Below, piece by piece: positions 54,596 through 64,000 of a DNA stretch of 64,000 nt (position 1 is the stretch's first letter; every line of letters starts with the position of its first letter). A model generated the notes under the pieces. It was not told the origin of the DNA and did not search any database. It saw nothing but the letters and a program-made list of their open reading frames with translations. Source of the stretch: Paguma larvata. Lineage: Eukaryota; Chordata; Mammalia; Carnivora; Viverridae. Where the stretch lies: the NCBI GenBank assembly GCA_030068075.1, contig CM057833.1:43605587-43669586 (forward strand), in the 5' to 3' direction. The position numbers and the translations under genes were made by a program.

Positions 54596-55995
54596 GTTAT
54601 TTTGCCATATACAAAAATAAATTCAAAATGGATCAAAGACCTAAATGTGAGACCTAAAACCATAAAAATCCTAGAACAGAGCATGGGTAGTAATGTCTTT
54701 GACATCGTCCATAGCAACATTTTTCTAGATATGTCTCCTGAGGCAAGGGAAACAGAAGCAAAACTAAACTATTGGGACTGCATCAAAATGAAAATCTTCT
54801 GCATAGCAAGGGAGAAGATATTTGCAAATGACACATCCAATAAAGGGTTAGTATCCAAAATATATAAAGAGCTGATATAACTCAACATCCCAAAACAAAT
54901 AATCCAGTTAAAAAATGGCCAGAAGAGGAGTGCCTGGGTGGCTCAGTCAGTTAGGTGTCCAACTCTTGACCTCAGCGGGGGTCATGATCACACTATCTGT
55001 GAGTTCAAGCCCCACGTTGGGCTCTGAGCTGGCAGCACGGAGCCTGCTTGGGATTCTATCTCTCTCTCTCTCTCTGCCCCTCCCCTGTTTGTGCTCTCTC
55101 TCTAGCTCTTAAAATAAATAGAAATTTTTTAAAAACGGGCTGAAGAAATGAACAGGCATTTCTCCAAAGAAGACATCCAGATTGCCAACAGACATACGAA
55201 AAGACACTCAACATCACACACATCAGGGAAATACAAACCAAAACTACAATGAGCTATCACATCACACCTGTCAGAGTGACTAAAATCAACAACATAAGCA
55301 AACACAAGTGGTGGAGAGGATGTGGAGAAAAAGGAACCCTCACGCACTGTTGACAGGAATGCAAACTGGTGCAGCCAATGTGGAGAAGAGTATGAAGGTT
55401 CCTCAAAAAGTTAAAAATAGAATTATGCTGTGATCCAGTAACCATGCTACTGCATATTTACTCCCAAAATACAAAAACATTAATTCAAAGGGATATACGC
55501 ACCCCTATGTTCATAGCACATTATTTAGAATAGCCAAATTATTGAAGCAGCCCAAGTGCCATGGACAGATGAATAGATAAAGAAGATACAGTATACATAC
55601 GATGGAATGTTATTCAGTCATTAAAAGAATGAAATCTTGCCATCTGCAATGACATGGATGTAACTAAAGAGTATAATGCTAAGTGAAATAAGTCAGTCAG
55701 GGATATGAATTCCATATGAATTCACTTATTTGTGGAATTAAAGAAACAAATGAGCAAAGGGGAAAAAAAAGAGAGAGACAAGCCAAGGAACAGACTCTTA
55801 ACTACAAAGAACAAACTGATGGTTACAAGATAGGAGGTGGGTAGGAGGGATAGGGGAAACAGGTGAAGGGGATTAAGAGTACACTTCTCTTGATGAGCAC
55901 TGAGTAATGTATGAATTGTTGAATCACTATGTTGTACACCTGGAACTTATATAACACTGTAGGTTAACTATACTGGAATTAAAATTTTAAAAATA
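54596..55995 (+). mobile_element. L1 3' end (ORF2 C-terminal region and 3' UTR), split by a SINEC
   Basis: A 92-codon plus-strand frame (54602-54880) reads as the C-terminal region of L1 ORF2 protein (KINSKWIKDLNVRPKTIKIL). DNA continues through AAATGAACAGGCATTTCTCC (55146), TCAGAGTGACTAAAATCAAC (55270), GTGGAGAGGATGTGGAGAAA and TGGAATGTTATTCAGTCATTA (in part, 55603) into a 3' UTR with TGTTGTACACCTGGAACTTA (55931). Stops break the frame later. A SINEC at 54927-55128 interrupts it. Confidence 0.9.
54927..55128 (+). mobile_element. SINEC nested in L1
   Basis: AGGAGTGCCTGGGTGGCTC head, GTTCAAGCCCCACGTTGGG body, GGCAGCACGGAGCCTGCTTG, CT stretch and AAAATAAATAGAAATTTTTT tail. TSDs AAAAATGGCCAGAAGA (about 54911-54926) and AAAAACGGGCTGAAGA (about 55131-55146) are collinear with L1. 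Confidence 0.93.
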
Positions 55996-56099
55996 CTCAT
56001 AAAAATATGGTATTATTTTGGAGAGATTCTTAGTACAAGTAATGCAATGTCATGTGGGTTTTTTGTTTTTGTTTTTGTTTTATAGCAAGCCGAGGAAAA

Positions 56100-56260
56100 G
56101 AGCCATGAACTGGGAGTCTGGTGTGCGGGAGGTTGGGTCCAGCTCTGGGACCAGAGCATAGCCCCAGATCTTATTGGGCCTCAGTTTCCTCACTCATAAA
56201 CAGAGAATATGGAGTGGTGTGACTTCTGACATTCCTTCCAATCCAAAAATATGAATGTTA
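56100..56260 (+). mobile_element. MIR
   Basis: GCCATGAACTGGGAGTCTGG (56102), TTGGGCCTCAGTTTCCTCAC (56175) and TCATAAACAGAGAATATGGAG (in part) follow MIR. A (TTTTTG)n run lies just upstream at 56055-56083. Confidence 0.7.
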
Positions 56261-56885
56261 TTTTCCCCATAATGTCAATATCCTTTATGATGATGATGGC
56301 AATGGAAGACATTTACTTAACTGGGCACCTCTACGCCTTCATCTGATAACACTAACGTGTGTACACATCCTCTTGTACTTGGCTTGCAATGAAGTGTTAG
56401 TCTAAAATTACAGCTCCCTCAAATCACATTATTCCTATGTACTGGGCTGAATCTTAACACTTTAAGTTTGAAGTTTTTATGATTTTGGCCAGAGTAGACA
56501 TCCTGTTTTCCAGGGAGAAAGGGCTTTAAAATTCACTTCTCTGCAAATCTACTCTCTCTCAAAATCATATTTTGATGAGTTAAGTGCAAATGAATAAAAA
56601 ACATACGGATTTCATTTTCCTCGAAATTCTCCTGGGCTACAAGTGGGGAGAGGGAAGAGATGAGGAGGAGGAGAAAGAGAGAGGGAGCAGCTAAACAACA
56701 GAGGAGAGGGGTTCTACTGAACAACAAAGTCTGGCATCATTCTTTGAAACAACTGCCAAGTAAGGGTTGTACCAGATTCTATGTCACTCTCTGATAGCCA
56801 AAGGGACCCTGTGTCTCTAAAGACTGGACTCCAAATGCAGCATGAGGAGGGGAAAGGGACAATGGCTTTGGAAGGAGAATTTAGG
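56261..56885. other. No recognised gene or repeat
   Basis: Contains a purine-rich patch (56645-56690). No coding frame is supported. Confidence 0.4.
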
Positions 56886-57020
56886 CCATTTGCTAGTAGT
56901 GTGACTCTATGCAAGTCCGTGAGTCTCAGGAGCTGCATTTCTGCAAACGGGAATAGTGATTCCTATGACCTATGGTTATTATGAGGCTTATTAACAACAT
57001 TTATAAAATTCCCAAGAACG
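56886..57020 (+). mobile_element. MIR fragment
   Basis: CATTTGCTAGTAGTGTGACTC (in part, 56888), TCTGCAAACGGGAATAGTGA (56940) and TTATTATGAGGCTTATTAAC (56976) are in MIR order. Confidence 0.6.
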
Positions 57021-57813
57021 AACCTGAAATATCATAATATCTAGTATCTCTTCTTACCTCAACACTGTTTGGCACCTAACCTAACTGCCAGCGGAGAATG
57101 AATCAACTGAGCCATCTGTGATTGTCCCTTATCCATTCCACATTCCCTATACCCTTCCCTTCTAAGTCCTGTGAAAAGTCAGTAGCCTGCAAAAGTAATT
57201 GTATGTGTGACTTAGAATTTCTGTGAGCAACACAATGTGTACACAAATATGTTACATGTGGTGGTAGGGAAAACAAGACTAGAGGAAAGTACCCATGTTC
57301 CCCTACGTTTGTGGTCAGGGCAAGTCCCTGCTCTGTTCCTTCTAGGCTGTTCTTGGCTACTTCACCCTTAAATTGCTCCCTGTCTCCATTTAGTTCCCAG
57401 ATCCAGGGTGTCTTTCTAGCCGTTTCCAGGGTTATCTTCTATTATTGCTCCTCTCTGAGGCCTCCAGTTCCTTGGAAGGAAAGAATTAATTAAGGCCAAG
57501 TCTTCCTCCCTCTTCTCAGGCCTTGGGCCTGCTCTGTCCTTTCTGTGTTAATACCTACTGCCACCCCCACCTCTCCTCCTTGCCATCAGGGCCCCACCCC
57601 CCAGGGTGGGAGGAAGGAAGGAGTAACTTCAAGGTGCGTTGCTGCTGCTGTTGGTTCTGACAGGTTAAGTCAGTTACACTTTTAAACTCACTTATGATAA
57701 CATCCTAAACCCTAGACCCAAATGCCTTTCAAGGACTAGTCTTGTACTAGTTCTAGCTCCTGCCTGCCCTCATGTATTCCATAGCTTGGTTTTGTTTTCA
57801 AAATGGATTTACA
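57021..57813. other. No recognised gene or repeat
   Basis: A pyrimidine- and C-rich patch at 57540-57610. No repeat or exon could be supported. Confidence 0.4.
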
Positions 57814-57916
57814 GGGGTGCCTGGCTGGCTCAGTCAGTAGAAGATGCAACTCTTGATCTCAGGGTTCTGAGTTTGAGCCCCATGTTTAGTGCAGAGCTTA
57901 CTAAAATAAAATTTTT
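57814..57916 (+). mobile_element. Short SINEC subtype without CT region
   Basis: GGGGTGCCTGGCTGGCTCAG head, GATCTCAGGGTTCTGAGTTT, GAGCCCCATGTTTAGTGCAG, then directly ACTAAAATAAAATTTTTAAA. It is about 100 bp, lacking the middle and CT stretch of the other copies. TSDs are AAAATGGATTTAC (57800-57812) and AAAATGGATTTAA (57917-57930 region). Confidence 0.9.
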
Positions 57917-58164
57917 AAAAATGGATTTAATAAAACTTAAAAAGTGCATTTAATAATTTAAGCCTACCTAAATGCTAGGTCTCATGCCTCTGACACCGTG
58001 CATTATGGAGGTGGGTTCTAATCTCTAAGAATTCAGCAAAACTAGCAAATGAGCCAATGGAAGATCAAAAAGCCCACATAGATCACCGTTTCCTCCTCCC
58101 AACTCCAAAAGAAAAAATAAAAACACATTCAATTTCTCCATTAGTCAGCAAAGAAGTTAGTATC

Positions 58165-58430
58165 AGAGAAATAAAAACAATACAAAATAATATCAGCCAC
58201 TTACTTCCTGAGCATCAACTAGGTACCAACACTATATGAAATGTCTTACATGCACCATCTCCCTCAATTTCAACAATTCTCGATATGCATATTCCATATC
58301 CTCCCTACAACTGAAGAACTAGAAGCTCAGAGGCATGAAGTGACTTGCCCAAGGTCACACTGTTTATTCAGGGTCAATACTGGATGCTAAGTTTTTCGGA
58401 GTTTGAAGTCTATGTTCTTTCCACTGATAG
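58165..58430 (-). mobile_element. MIR, antisense, long
   Basis: CTGAGCATCAACTAGGTACC (58208), ACTGAAGAACTAGAAGCTCAG (in part, 58311), TGACTTGCCCAAGGTCACAC (58341) and GAAGTCTATGTTCTTTCCAC (58405) are collinear antisense MIR. Confidence 0.8.
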
Positions 58431-58864
58431 AAGAAGGTGGGATCCTTCTTTACTAACTACAGATAGAGTGGAAATTCTTGAGTGAGACACCCTGGACCTG
58501 AGCACTGGAAGCCAGGGGAAAGGATCGACATGGAGGAAGGCGGTCCACAACTGGGAGGAGGTGGATGGGGGGATGGGTTAAACAGGAGATGGTGATTAAG
58601 AAGTGTACTTGTGATTAATGTGAGACAGCACCAAGATTTATGCCAAATAGCATCTTTACCTGGAGCTGCCAAATTGAGCCACAGTCACGTAAAGATGAGT
58701 TTGTAATTGTAGTTCCAAAACTAAAAGGAAATTCTAGAGCCAGGATGAATCACCCAGGCCAGTCCTACCACCATAAATCAGTCTCCCCTGTTCACCTGTG
58801 TAGTATGACAATAGAAAGTTATAATTTAAAAATGTCATTATTAATATCATTAACAATACCACAT
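58431..58864. other. No recognised gene or repeat
   Basis: A 98-codon frame (58640-58936) continues into the next MIR and is not a credible gene. Confidence 0.4.
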
Positions 58865-59045
58865 TATTGTGATCACCAACGTATTGAGCTTTTACTATGT
58901 GACAAGCTCTGGACTAGGCAGTCATATATTATTTAACTCATGATAAATAAAATCAATATCACGGCCCACTCAGGGGCTTAGAAAGTTGAATCATTTTGTC
59001 CAGTTACTAAGTAAAGTAGCAGAACAAGAACTTGAACAGAAATTC
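58865..59045 (-). mobile_element. MIR, antisense
   Basis: CAACGTATTGAGCTTTTACT (58876), TGACAAGCTCTGGACTAGGC, CAGTTACTAAGTAAAGTAGC (59001) and AAGAACTTGAACAG follow antisense MIR. Confidence 0.7.
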
Positions 59046-59429
59046 TGACGAATACATGGCATGAAATTGTAGGTACAAGGAACAAGATCTCTTGAATAAG
59101 TGAAAACAAATAACAACAAAATGCAATAGAAACCTTTCCTTTACTTTCTCCTAAAACGGGAAAAATTCATTTAATGATGATAAAAAACAAGAAGGTTCAT
59201 TCCTAGGGAAGAGTCTTCAAAATGGCAGCTACGATTCTATGATTCTTCGATTTTCTGAGTATAATGCAATTTGCTCCAGTTCATGGTGTATAACCATCTA
59301 AACTCCTTTCATTCTTTTCTACCCCAAAATAGGGGTAAAGAGGATTTCAAAGAACACTGTCATTATTTAAATATCACCACTCCCCTCCTTTGTCTCCCAG
59401 TATGGGCTGACCAACTTCTATGAATCCTT
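59046..59429. other. No recognised gene or repeat
   Basis: AT-rich, nothing assigned. Confidence 0.4.
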
Positions 59430-59665
59430 AGCACTCACCTGGAATGTCAATTTCTCAGGGAAGGGACATCATCCATTTCACTCCACCCCTTCATTCTCTA
59501 CCCATTATCAACGTGACCACAGCACCTGAGGCTCACCAGATACAACAGTATCTGCCATATTGTTTTCATTGCAAGTTATTTTTTGTAGATTCTATCCTCC
59601 CTGAGACCAACGCTGGGCCTCAGTGTCTAGTACAGGCTCACTATTCAATGAGTTAAAGAGTGAAT
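59430..59665 (+). mobile_element. L2 3' region, sense
   Basis: ATTGCAAGTTATTTTTTGTAG (in part), TTCTATCCTCCCTGAGACCA (59590), GCCTCAGTGTCTAGTACAGG (59616) and CAATGAGTTAAAGAGTGAAT (59646) follow L2. Confidence 0.6.
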
Positions 59666-61063
59666 TAATATACTCATTATTAAGACTCAAAATGGGTTTC
59701 CCGTTAATCTAGAACTCTGTCCAAACAAATCCACCTCCATACTTTTAAACTGTCTATAATTTACCCACCTTATTATAGGAAATTATGTGGGGATTCCTTA
59801 GGTCAAAAGCTACAACTCAGGAGTCTCCACAAACGTTTTTATCAAGCATATATACTGCAAAGTTGGTTGGCTGGTATTACATTGGAAAGGCTATAGTTCA
59901 GAAGCAGTTTACCACAACAATAGCTACAATCAGTTCCAAAGCTTTGTTATTTAGCAAAGTGAATGCCGTAAATGCTTTTAATTGATGGAATTGAGAGTTG
60001 GTTAATTAGCAAGACAAATGTTAGAAATGGGCTCCCATTGATGAAATGCATAAAAATTGGCTAAAATAGTTTAGAGATGCCCCCCATACTCCTGTATTTG
60101 CATTGCATACACAGGATGTGAGACTCCAGCAAAGCCTGTAGGATATACTCTCTTGAAGAGGGTATCTCCACCTTTCACCCCGGATGGCTGGTACTGGCTT
60201 TAAGGGTCACAGAACACTGCCTCTAGAAAGTTGCCTTGTTCACCTCGGAAGCCACATTTTATTCAAAATTCTGTTTATAAAACCTTTCTGAAAAGGCAAA
60301 GAGCTGGAACTTAACTTCAGAAAAAACATGTATGAACTCATTGGTGTCCGCTTGCTAATGATATATTTGTTTTTTAAGAAATGTTTACATGTAAGGAAGA
60401 ATTCAGTCTGAGATTAGCTTTGAGAATGACCTGGTAGCAAGGTTCTGAGGAAACAGCTAAAAGTCTCCCCGCCAAATTCTTTGAACCTACTCTTCTCTCC
60501 AGAAAAAATCCAAGATGTGTTTTTAACCCAACTGGCTTGGGTCGGTTTCTAACATATGACCTCAGCATCTTCCTAGAACTAACCAAGACAACGTGCACAT
60601 ATGAAGTAAGGTTTCTGTAAGGAGAAATAAATGTTTACCCAAAATGCATGGAAACAAATTAGTGCCTCCACTGAAAATTTCCAGATTGTTTGAAATGCAA
60701 GCCAGTTCTGTCAGTTGAGGATTTTTACACTTGCTAAGGCAAAGCTCTTTTCGCCTTTATGAGCAACAGATTCAAGAGAATAAAATGGACTTCTCTTGAA
60801 AATCTGGTCCCGTGTTACATAAGTGACCTTTTATTCCCTGTTATTTTTACAAAAGTGCTTTCAAAAGTGTCAGGTGCTAACACTTCTCCCCCCAAAAAGA
60901 AGATTTCTGTGGTTCTATGGTCAAACTTTCAGTTGCAGATTAATAGAATCCATACTAGCTAATCTGAACAGAAAGAGTTTTACAAAAACAGTGTTATATA
61001 AATGCTAACATGTCGCCGGTAAAGGTGTCTAACCGCACAGTAAGTATGGCTCATAAGACTCCA
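59666..61063. other. No recognised gene or repeat
   Basis: About 1.4 kb without a nameable element. Frames of 60-74 codons occur on both strands and resemble nothing. Confidence 0.4.
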
Positions 61064-61211
61064 GAGACTGTTTCTCAAACTACAATTTGTAAACAAATCC
61101 CCTGGGATCTGGATTCTGATTCTTTAGGTCTAGGGTGTGGCCCAAGGTTCTGCTTTGCTACCAAGCTCTCTGGTGATGCCCATGCTGGTCTGTGAACCAC
61201 ACCTTGAATAG
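61064..61211. mobile_element. MER5-like hAT-Charlie element
   Basis: TGTTTCTCAAACTACAATTTG (in part), AATCCCCTGGGATCTGGATT (61096), TCTGATTCTTTAGGTCTAGGG (in part), TGTGGCCCAAGGTTCTGC, CTCTGGTGATGCCCATGCTG and GAACCACACCTTGAATAG at the far end follow a MER5-type element with imperfect terminal repeats. Confidence 0.7.
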
Positions 61212-61565
61212 TGAGACCAGGGCAGAAAACCCACTGCCACTGCTGCCACCTGCCAAAGGGGGCTCATGGTGATAACGCTAGGGTTCTGTCTTGACTTCCC
61301 CCAAAGAACCAAACACTTCTCATTTTTCCTTTCCAGAAGATTTGATCACCCTAGTGGGCTGTCTCCTCTCATTGCCTTTTCTTCCTTCCACAACTTAAGT
61401 GTGTTTGTTTAGCATAAAGTAGGTGAAAGATTACACCTTAGCTCAAGGATGTCTGGCAGATGAAGTGTTTAGATTTCCAGCCAGGGTAGGGAGACAAAAG
61501 GGGCTGATGTGGGTGTTGAGTGAGCCAAGCTGCAGTATTTTCTAAAAGCACTGATAATATTAACA
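61212..61565. other. No recognised gene or repeat
   Basis: Unassigned sequence. No coding frame of note. Confidence 0.4.
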
Positions 61566-61801
61566 TGAAGAATAACTATAATGACTAATATTTATTGCAA
61601 ACTAATTACATACCAGACATGATAAATGTGTTACTTGTACTATCTTACTTAATCTCCACAAAAACTCCCTGAAGGAGCAATGACATTATACACTCAGAGT
61701 TTAGGAAACAAAGAAACAGGAAGAGGAAAAAAAAAAAAAAAGGCAGACTTGTCTGGGGTCACAAAGATAGTCAATGATGAAGAAATTTTTTTAATATTTT
61801 T

Positions 61802-62010
61802 GGGGTGCCTGGGTGGCTTAGTTGGTTAAGCATCCAACTTCAGCTCAGGTCATGATCTCACCACTCATGAGTTCAGGCCCTATGTCGGGCTCTGTCCTGA
61901 CAGCTCAGAGCCTGGAGACTGCTTCAGATTCTGTGTCTTCCTCTCTCTCTCTGCTCCTCTCCCGCTCACACTCTGTCTCTTTCTCTCAAAAATAAATAAA
62001 TATTAAAAAA
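61802..62010 (+). mobile_element. SINEC inserted in the tail of another SINEC
   Basis: GGGGTGCCTGGGTGGCTTAG head, GAGTTCAGGCCCTATGTCGG body, CTGACAGCTCAGAGCCTGG, CT stretch and AAAATAAATAAATATTAAAA tail. The flanks are AT-rich (AATATTTTT on the left, AATATTT on the right), as expected if the target was the A-rich tail of the antisense SINEC that follows. Confidence 0.92.
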
Positions 62011-62019
62011 TATTTCAAA

Positions 62020-62091
62020 AATATTTTTTAATGTTTTTTATTTATTTTGAGAGAGAGTGCACGTGCATGAGCAGGGGAGGGGCAGAGAGAA

Positions 62092-62142
<51 letters not shown>

Positions 62143-62266
62143 CAAGCAGGCTCCACAACATCAGCACAGAGACCAAGGTGAGGCTGTGTCTCATGAACTG
62201 TGAGATCATGACCTGAGCCAAAACCAAGAGTTGGAGGCTTAACCCACTGAGCCACCCAGGCATCCC
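62020..62266 (-). mobile_element. SINEC, antisense, with (GA)22
   Basis: TTTTTTAATGTTTTTTATTT tail complement, a pure GA run of about 44 nt (62095-62138), AGATCATGACCTGAGCC (62203) and the head complement GAGCCACCCAGGCATCCC ending 62266. Its TSDs are AATGATGAAGAAATTT (61773-61788) and AATGATAAAGAATTT (62267-62281). The left one lies beyond the other SINEC. Confidence 0.93.
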
Positions 62267-62451
62267 AATGATAAAGAATTTGAATACAGGTGGTCCAATA
62301 GCAAAGCCCATACTCACTGCTATGCCATACTGCCTTATAAGACTGGGAAATCACATTCCTGTTTTCTCTAAAAAAGATGATACATGATACGGTGTGCCTT
62401 AAAGTCTTAGATAAATTCTACAGTAAAGAAACCTGTTTAACCTGACTTAAC

Positions 62452-62565
62452 CCAGTGTTTCCCAAACATATTTGGACAGGGAAATTTTTTGGGAAGTAGT
62501 ATTTATTAACACTGGGAACATTAGAAAATGTTCCCCAAAACAAACTTCAGAAAGTGTAGTCTTAA
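62452..62565. mobile_element. Possible short hAT-like element
   Basis: CCCAGTGTTTCCCAAACATA start and ACTTCAGAAAGTGTAG-type end (62547-62562) resemble a short non-autonomous DNA element. The internal match is weak. Confidence 0.4.
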
Positions 62566-62639
62566 ATTTGAATTCTTTGACTGTAGACAGACCAAGTTTA
62601 GACTTTTAAGCTAGACAAACTGCACTGCCACCTTCTATC

Positions 62640-62775
62640 CTGAAGGGGTAGGTCTCAAACTTTCTCATGCATCAGACCCACCTGGATTTATGATTCCATA
62701 GGTCTGAAGAATTTTCTTTTCTAACAAGTTCCTAGAGGATGCTGATAGTATGGTCCAGGGGCCACACCTTAACTG
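62640..62775. mobile_element. MER5-like hAT-Charlie element, internally shortened
   Basis: GGTCTCAAACTTTCTCATGC, ATCAGACCCACCTGGATTTA, TTCTAACAAGTTCCTAGAGG (62718), GATGCTGATAGTATGGTCC and GGGGCCACACCTTAACTGG follow the same order as 61064-61211. Confidence 0.72.
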
Positions 62776-62784
62776 GCCTGGTCA

Positions 62785-62868
62785 TTGGACAAGTCACTGT
62801 CCTTTTCTGAATTTCAGCTTCTTTATTTGTAAAATAGGAACAACAATGTCTACTTTATAGGGTCCTTC
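62785..62868 (+). mobile_element. MIR fragment
   Basis: GGACAAGTCACTGTCCTTTT, AATTTCAGCTTCTTTATTTG and TAAAATAGGAACAACAATG (62831) are MIR core. Confidence 0.65.
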
Positions 62869-63060
62869 ACCCCCTTATTAACAAATATTTTTGAGTATCT
62901 ACAATGTGCAAGATACGTTCGGTATGGTGACAGAGTGAAGGTCAAGTAGAAAAGGTCCCCGTCCTCATGAGCTTACAGCTTGGTTGTGGGAAGGGCATGA
63001 GATAACTGTGTCTGATGTATGGGTGATCACGCATGGCCCTGAGGAGGTGCTCATTAACCA
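62869..63060 (-). mobile_element. L2 3' end, antisense
   Basis: CCCCTTATTAACAAATATTT, GAGTATCTACAATGTGCAAG (62893), CCGTCCTCATGAGCTTACAG and TTGTGGGAAGGGCATGAGAT follow the antisense L2 end. Confidence 0.7.
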
Positions 63061-63089
63061 TTAGCTCCCTTCTATGGTTCCCCTTTAGT

Positions 63090-63300
63090 CACCTCCAAAA
63101 AAGTCTTAGCCATTCCTATATACCCACCTATATTCATAAACATCACCTCCTCCATGCCTGTCCCTCAACTCCCAGCCAATTGTGTTAATCCTTTAATTCA
63201 CAGCTCAGAGCCCATGTCCTTACTGAAGACTTTCTTAACTCTCCTACCTCATGATTACTTTTCATTATGTCCAACATCTATGACACATATAATCTACTTT
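63090..63300 (+). mobile_element. Possible L2 segment, sense
   Basis: TCAGAGCCCATGTCCTTACT and GAAGACTTTCTTAACTC (63225) resemble the L2 3' region. Support is weak. A 120-codon frame (63154-63516) overlaps it and is not convincing. Confidence 0.4.
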
Positions 63301-63539
63301 CTGTATGGGACTTCAAATGCAAACATTATTTTTCATTCGTATACAGATACAGATATAGATATTCCCAAGCAGAACACAAAAATCCGGGGGAAACCTCCTG
63401 CCTTATCCGTGTTTCCAAATACTTATGTAATACCTACCATGTGGAAGACACCAGAGGACACTTTTCTTTTGCTTCTCTCAGAGTGCACTGTTCACCATAA
63501 ATGCTCAGAAAATTAGCATTGTGTACCAGACTCATTTAA

Positions 63540-63605
63540 TTAAATCTATTGAGCCTCTGTTATTTGGTGCAAGGTGCTACAGATTCAGAGATAAACATAG
63601 TCCCT
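63540..63605 (-). mobile_element. L2 3' end fragment, antisense
   Basis: ATCTATTGAGCCTCTGTTAT and TGCAAGGTGCTACAGATTCA are in antisense L2 order. Confidence 0.5.
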
Positions 63606-63611
63606 TTTAAT

Positions 63612-63720
63612 TAATTAGATTGTGAGCTCCTTGGAAACTGGGACAATATTGATTTCACATCTGATTCCTTAACAGTAACAAAGTGTCTGGCACAATAGAG
63701 AAAGTCAATACATTAAAAAC
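63612..63720 (+). mobile_element. L2 3' end, sense
   Basis: TTAGATTGTGAGCTCCTTGG (63616), CTGGGACAATATTGATTTC and AAAGTGTCTGGCACAATAG (63680) match the L2 end. Confidence 0.75.
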
Positions 63721-64000
63721 AAATAGATAAATAAAAGAATGCTCTAGAAGAGCTTATTGACAAATGGCTATAATACATGGTGGCAAGAACAATAACAGAA
63801 GTCCACCCTCAGTCCTAAATCCTGGAGAGAAGCATCTCTCTTTCTATGGAGTAGAAGGGTTCATAGGAAATAGGTAAGACCTGATATTGAAATATGAAAC
63901 AATTTCTCCAACTGAAGAATAAAAGGCCCATAAGAGGAAAAGTAAATGCAATGGTCTTATAGCATATAAGCATGAGTTGTTATCGAAGAATGATAGGAAC

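Larger units (their letters stand above)
61566..62340 (-). mobile_element. MIR antisense, split by two nested SINECs
   Basis: Left part: TGACTAATATTTATTGCAAA (61581), TGTACTATCTTACTTAATC and TCTGGGGTCACAAAGATAG (61752). Right part after 62266: TTTGAATACAGGTGGTCCAA (62279) and CTCACTGCTATGCCATACTG (62314). The two are collinear antisense MIR once the SINECs are removed. Confidence 0.8.

Noticed and set aside
54602..54880. 92-codon frame with clear protein similarity
   Set aside because: The similarity is to L1 ORF2. It is a fragment of a dead retrotransposon, not a host gene.
62095..62138. Regular repeat that could be mistaken for a CRISPR-like array
   Set aside because: It is a (GA)n microsatellite in a SINE. 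There are no spacers and the genome is mammalian.
62042..62317. 91-codon minus-strand frame
   Set aside because: It lies within a SINEC and its Leu/Ser repeat comes from the (CT)n tract.
63154..63516. 120-codon frame near the right end
   Set aside because: It overlaps probable L2 debris, with no recognisable protein family.

Overview
The window reads as non-coding nuclear DNA from a mammal of the order Carnivora, very probably a cat (Felidae). The diagnostic signal is a dense set of about 23 tRNA-Lys-derived CAN/SINEC elements. They start GGGGCGCCTGGGTGGCTC, carry a CT-rich stretch and end in AATAAATAAAC. Most have the cat-type body (GAGTTCGAGCCCC, then GTCGGGCTCTGTGCTGACAG) rather than the dog-type body. 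The 3' ends of carnivore-type L1 elements agree with this. The sequence is AT-rich, without an obvious CpG island, and I find no protein-coding exon. The open frames are short, overlap repeats, or lie antisense to each other. Family names are from memory of consensus sequences; no database was searched.

Layout. 1-7.8 kb: old L1 pieces in both orientations, and an antisense L2 that reaches the reverse-transcriptase region. 7.8-16 kb: low-repeat DNA with several MIRs and three SINECs. 16-24.7 kb: L2, L1 and SINEC mixtures, including three successive antisense L2 3' ends (19.3-21.1 kb) and two long stretches without recognised repeats. 24.9-31.7 kb: mainly ancient L1/HAL1-like debris with one MLT1-type MaLR LTR, one near-consensus SINEC and a truncated tRNA-Gly retrocopy. 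31.9-44 kb: a hAT element, a 5'-truncated antisense L1 with a SINEC beside it, and long unrecognised stretches. 44-51.5 kb: MIR, L2, hAT, L1 and a SINEC with an internal inversion. 51.5-64 kb: MIR/L2-rich, a 1.4-kb L1 3' end carrying a SINEC, and a three-layer nest of two SINECs in a MIR.

There is no operon, pathway or new biological system here. What can be read is the order of transposition. Old MIR and L2 copies are interrupted by SINECs, many of which have target-site duplications (TSDs) that can be matched by eye. The observations most worth checking are a 37-nt 5' tRNA-Gly(TCC) half inserted in an old L1 with flanking direct repeats (31436-31472), a SINEC with an inverted middle between matching TSDs (47532-47740), and the SINEC-in-SINEC-in-MIR nest (61566-62340).
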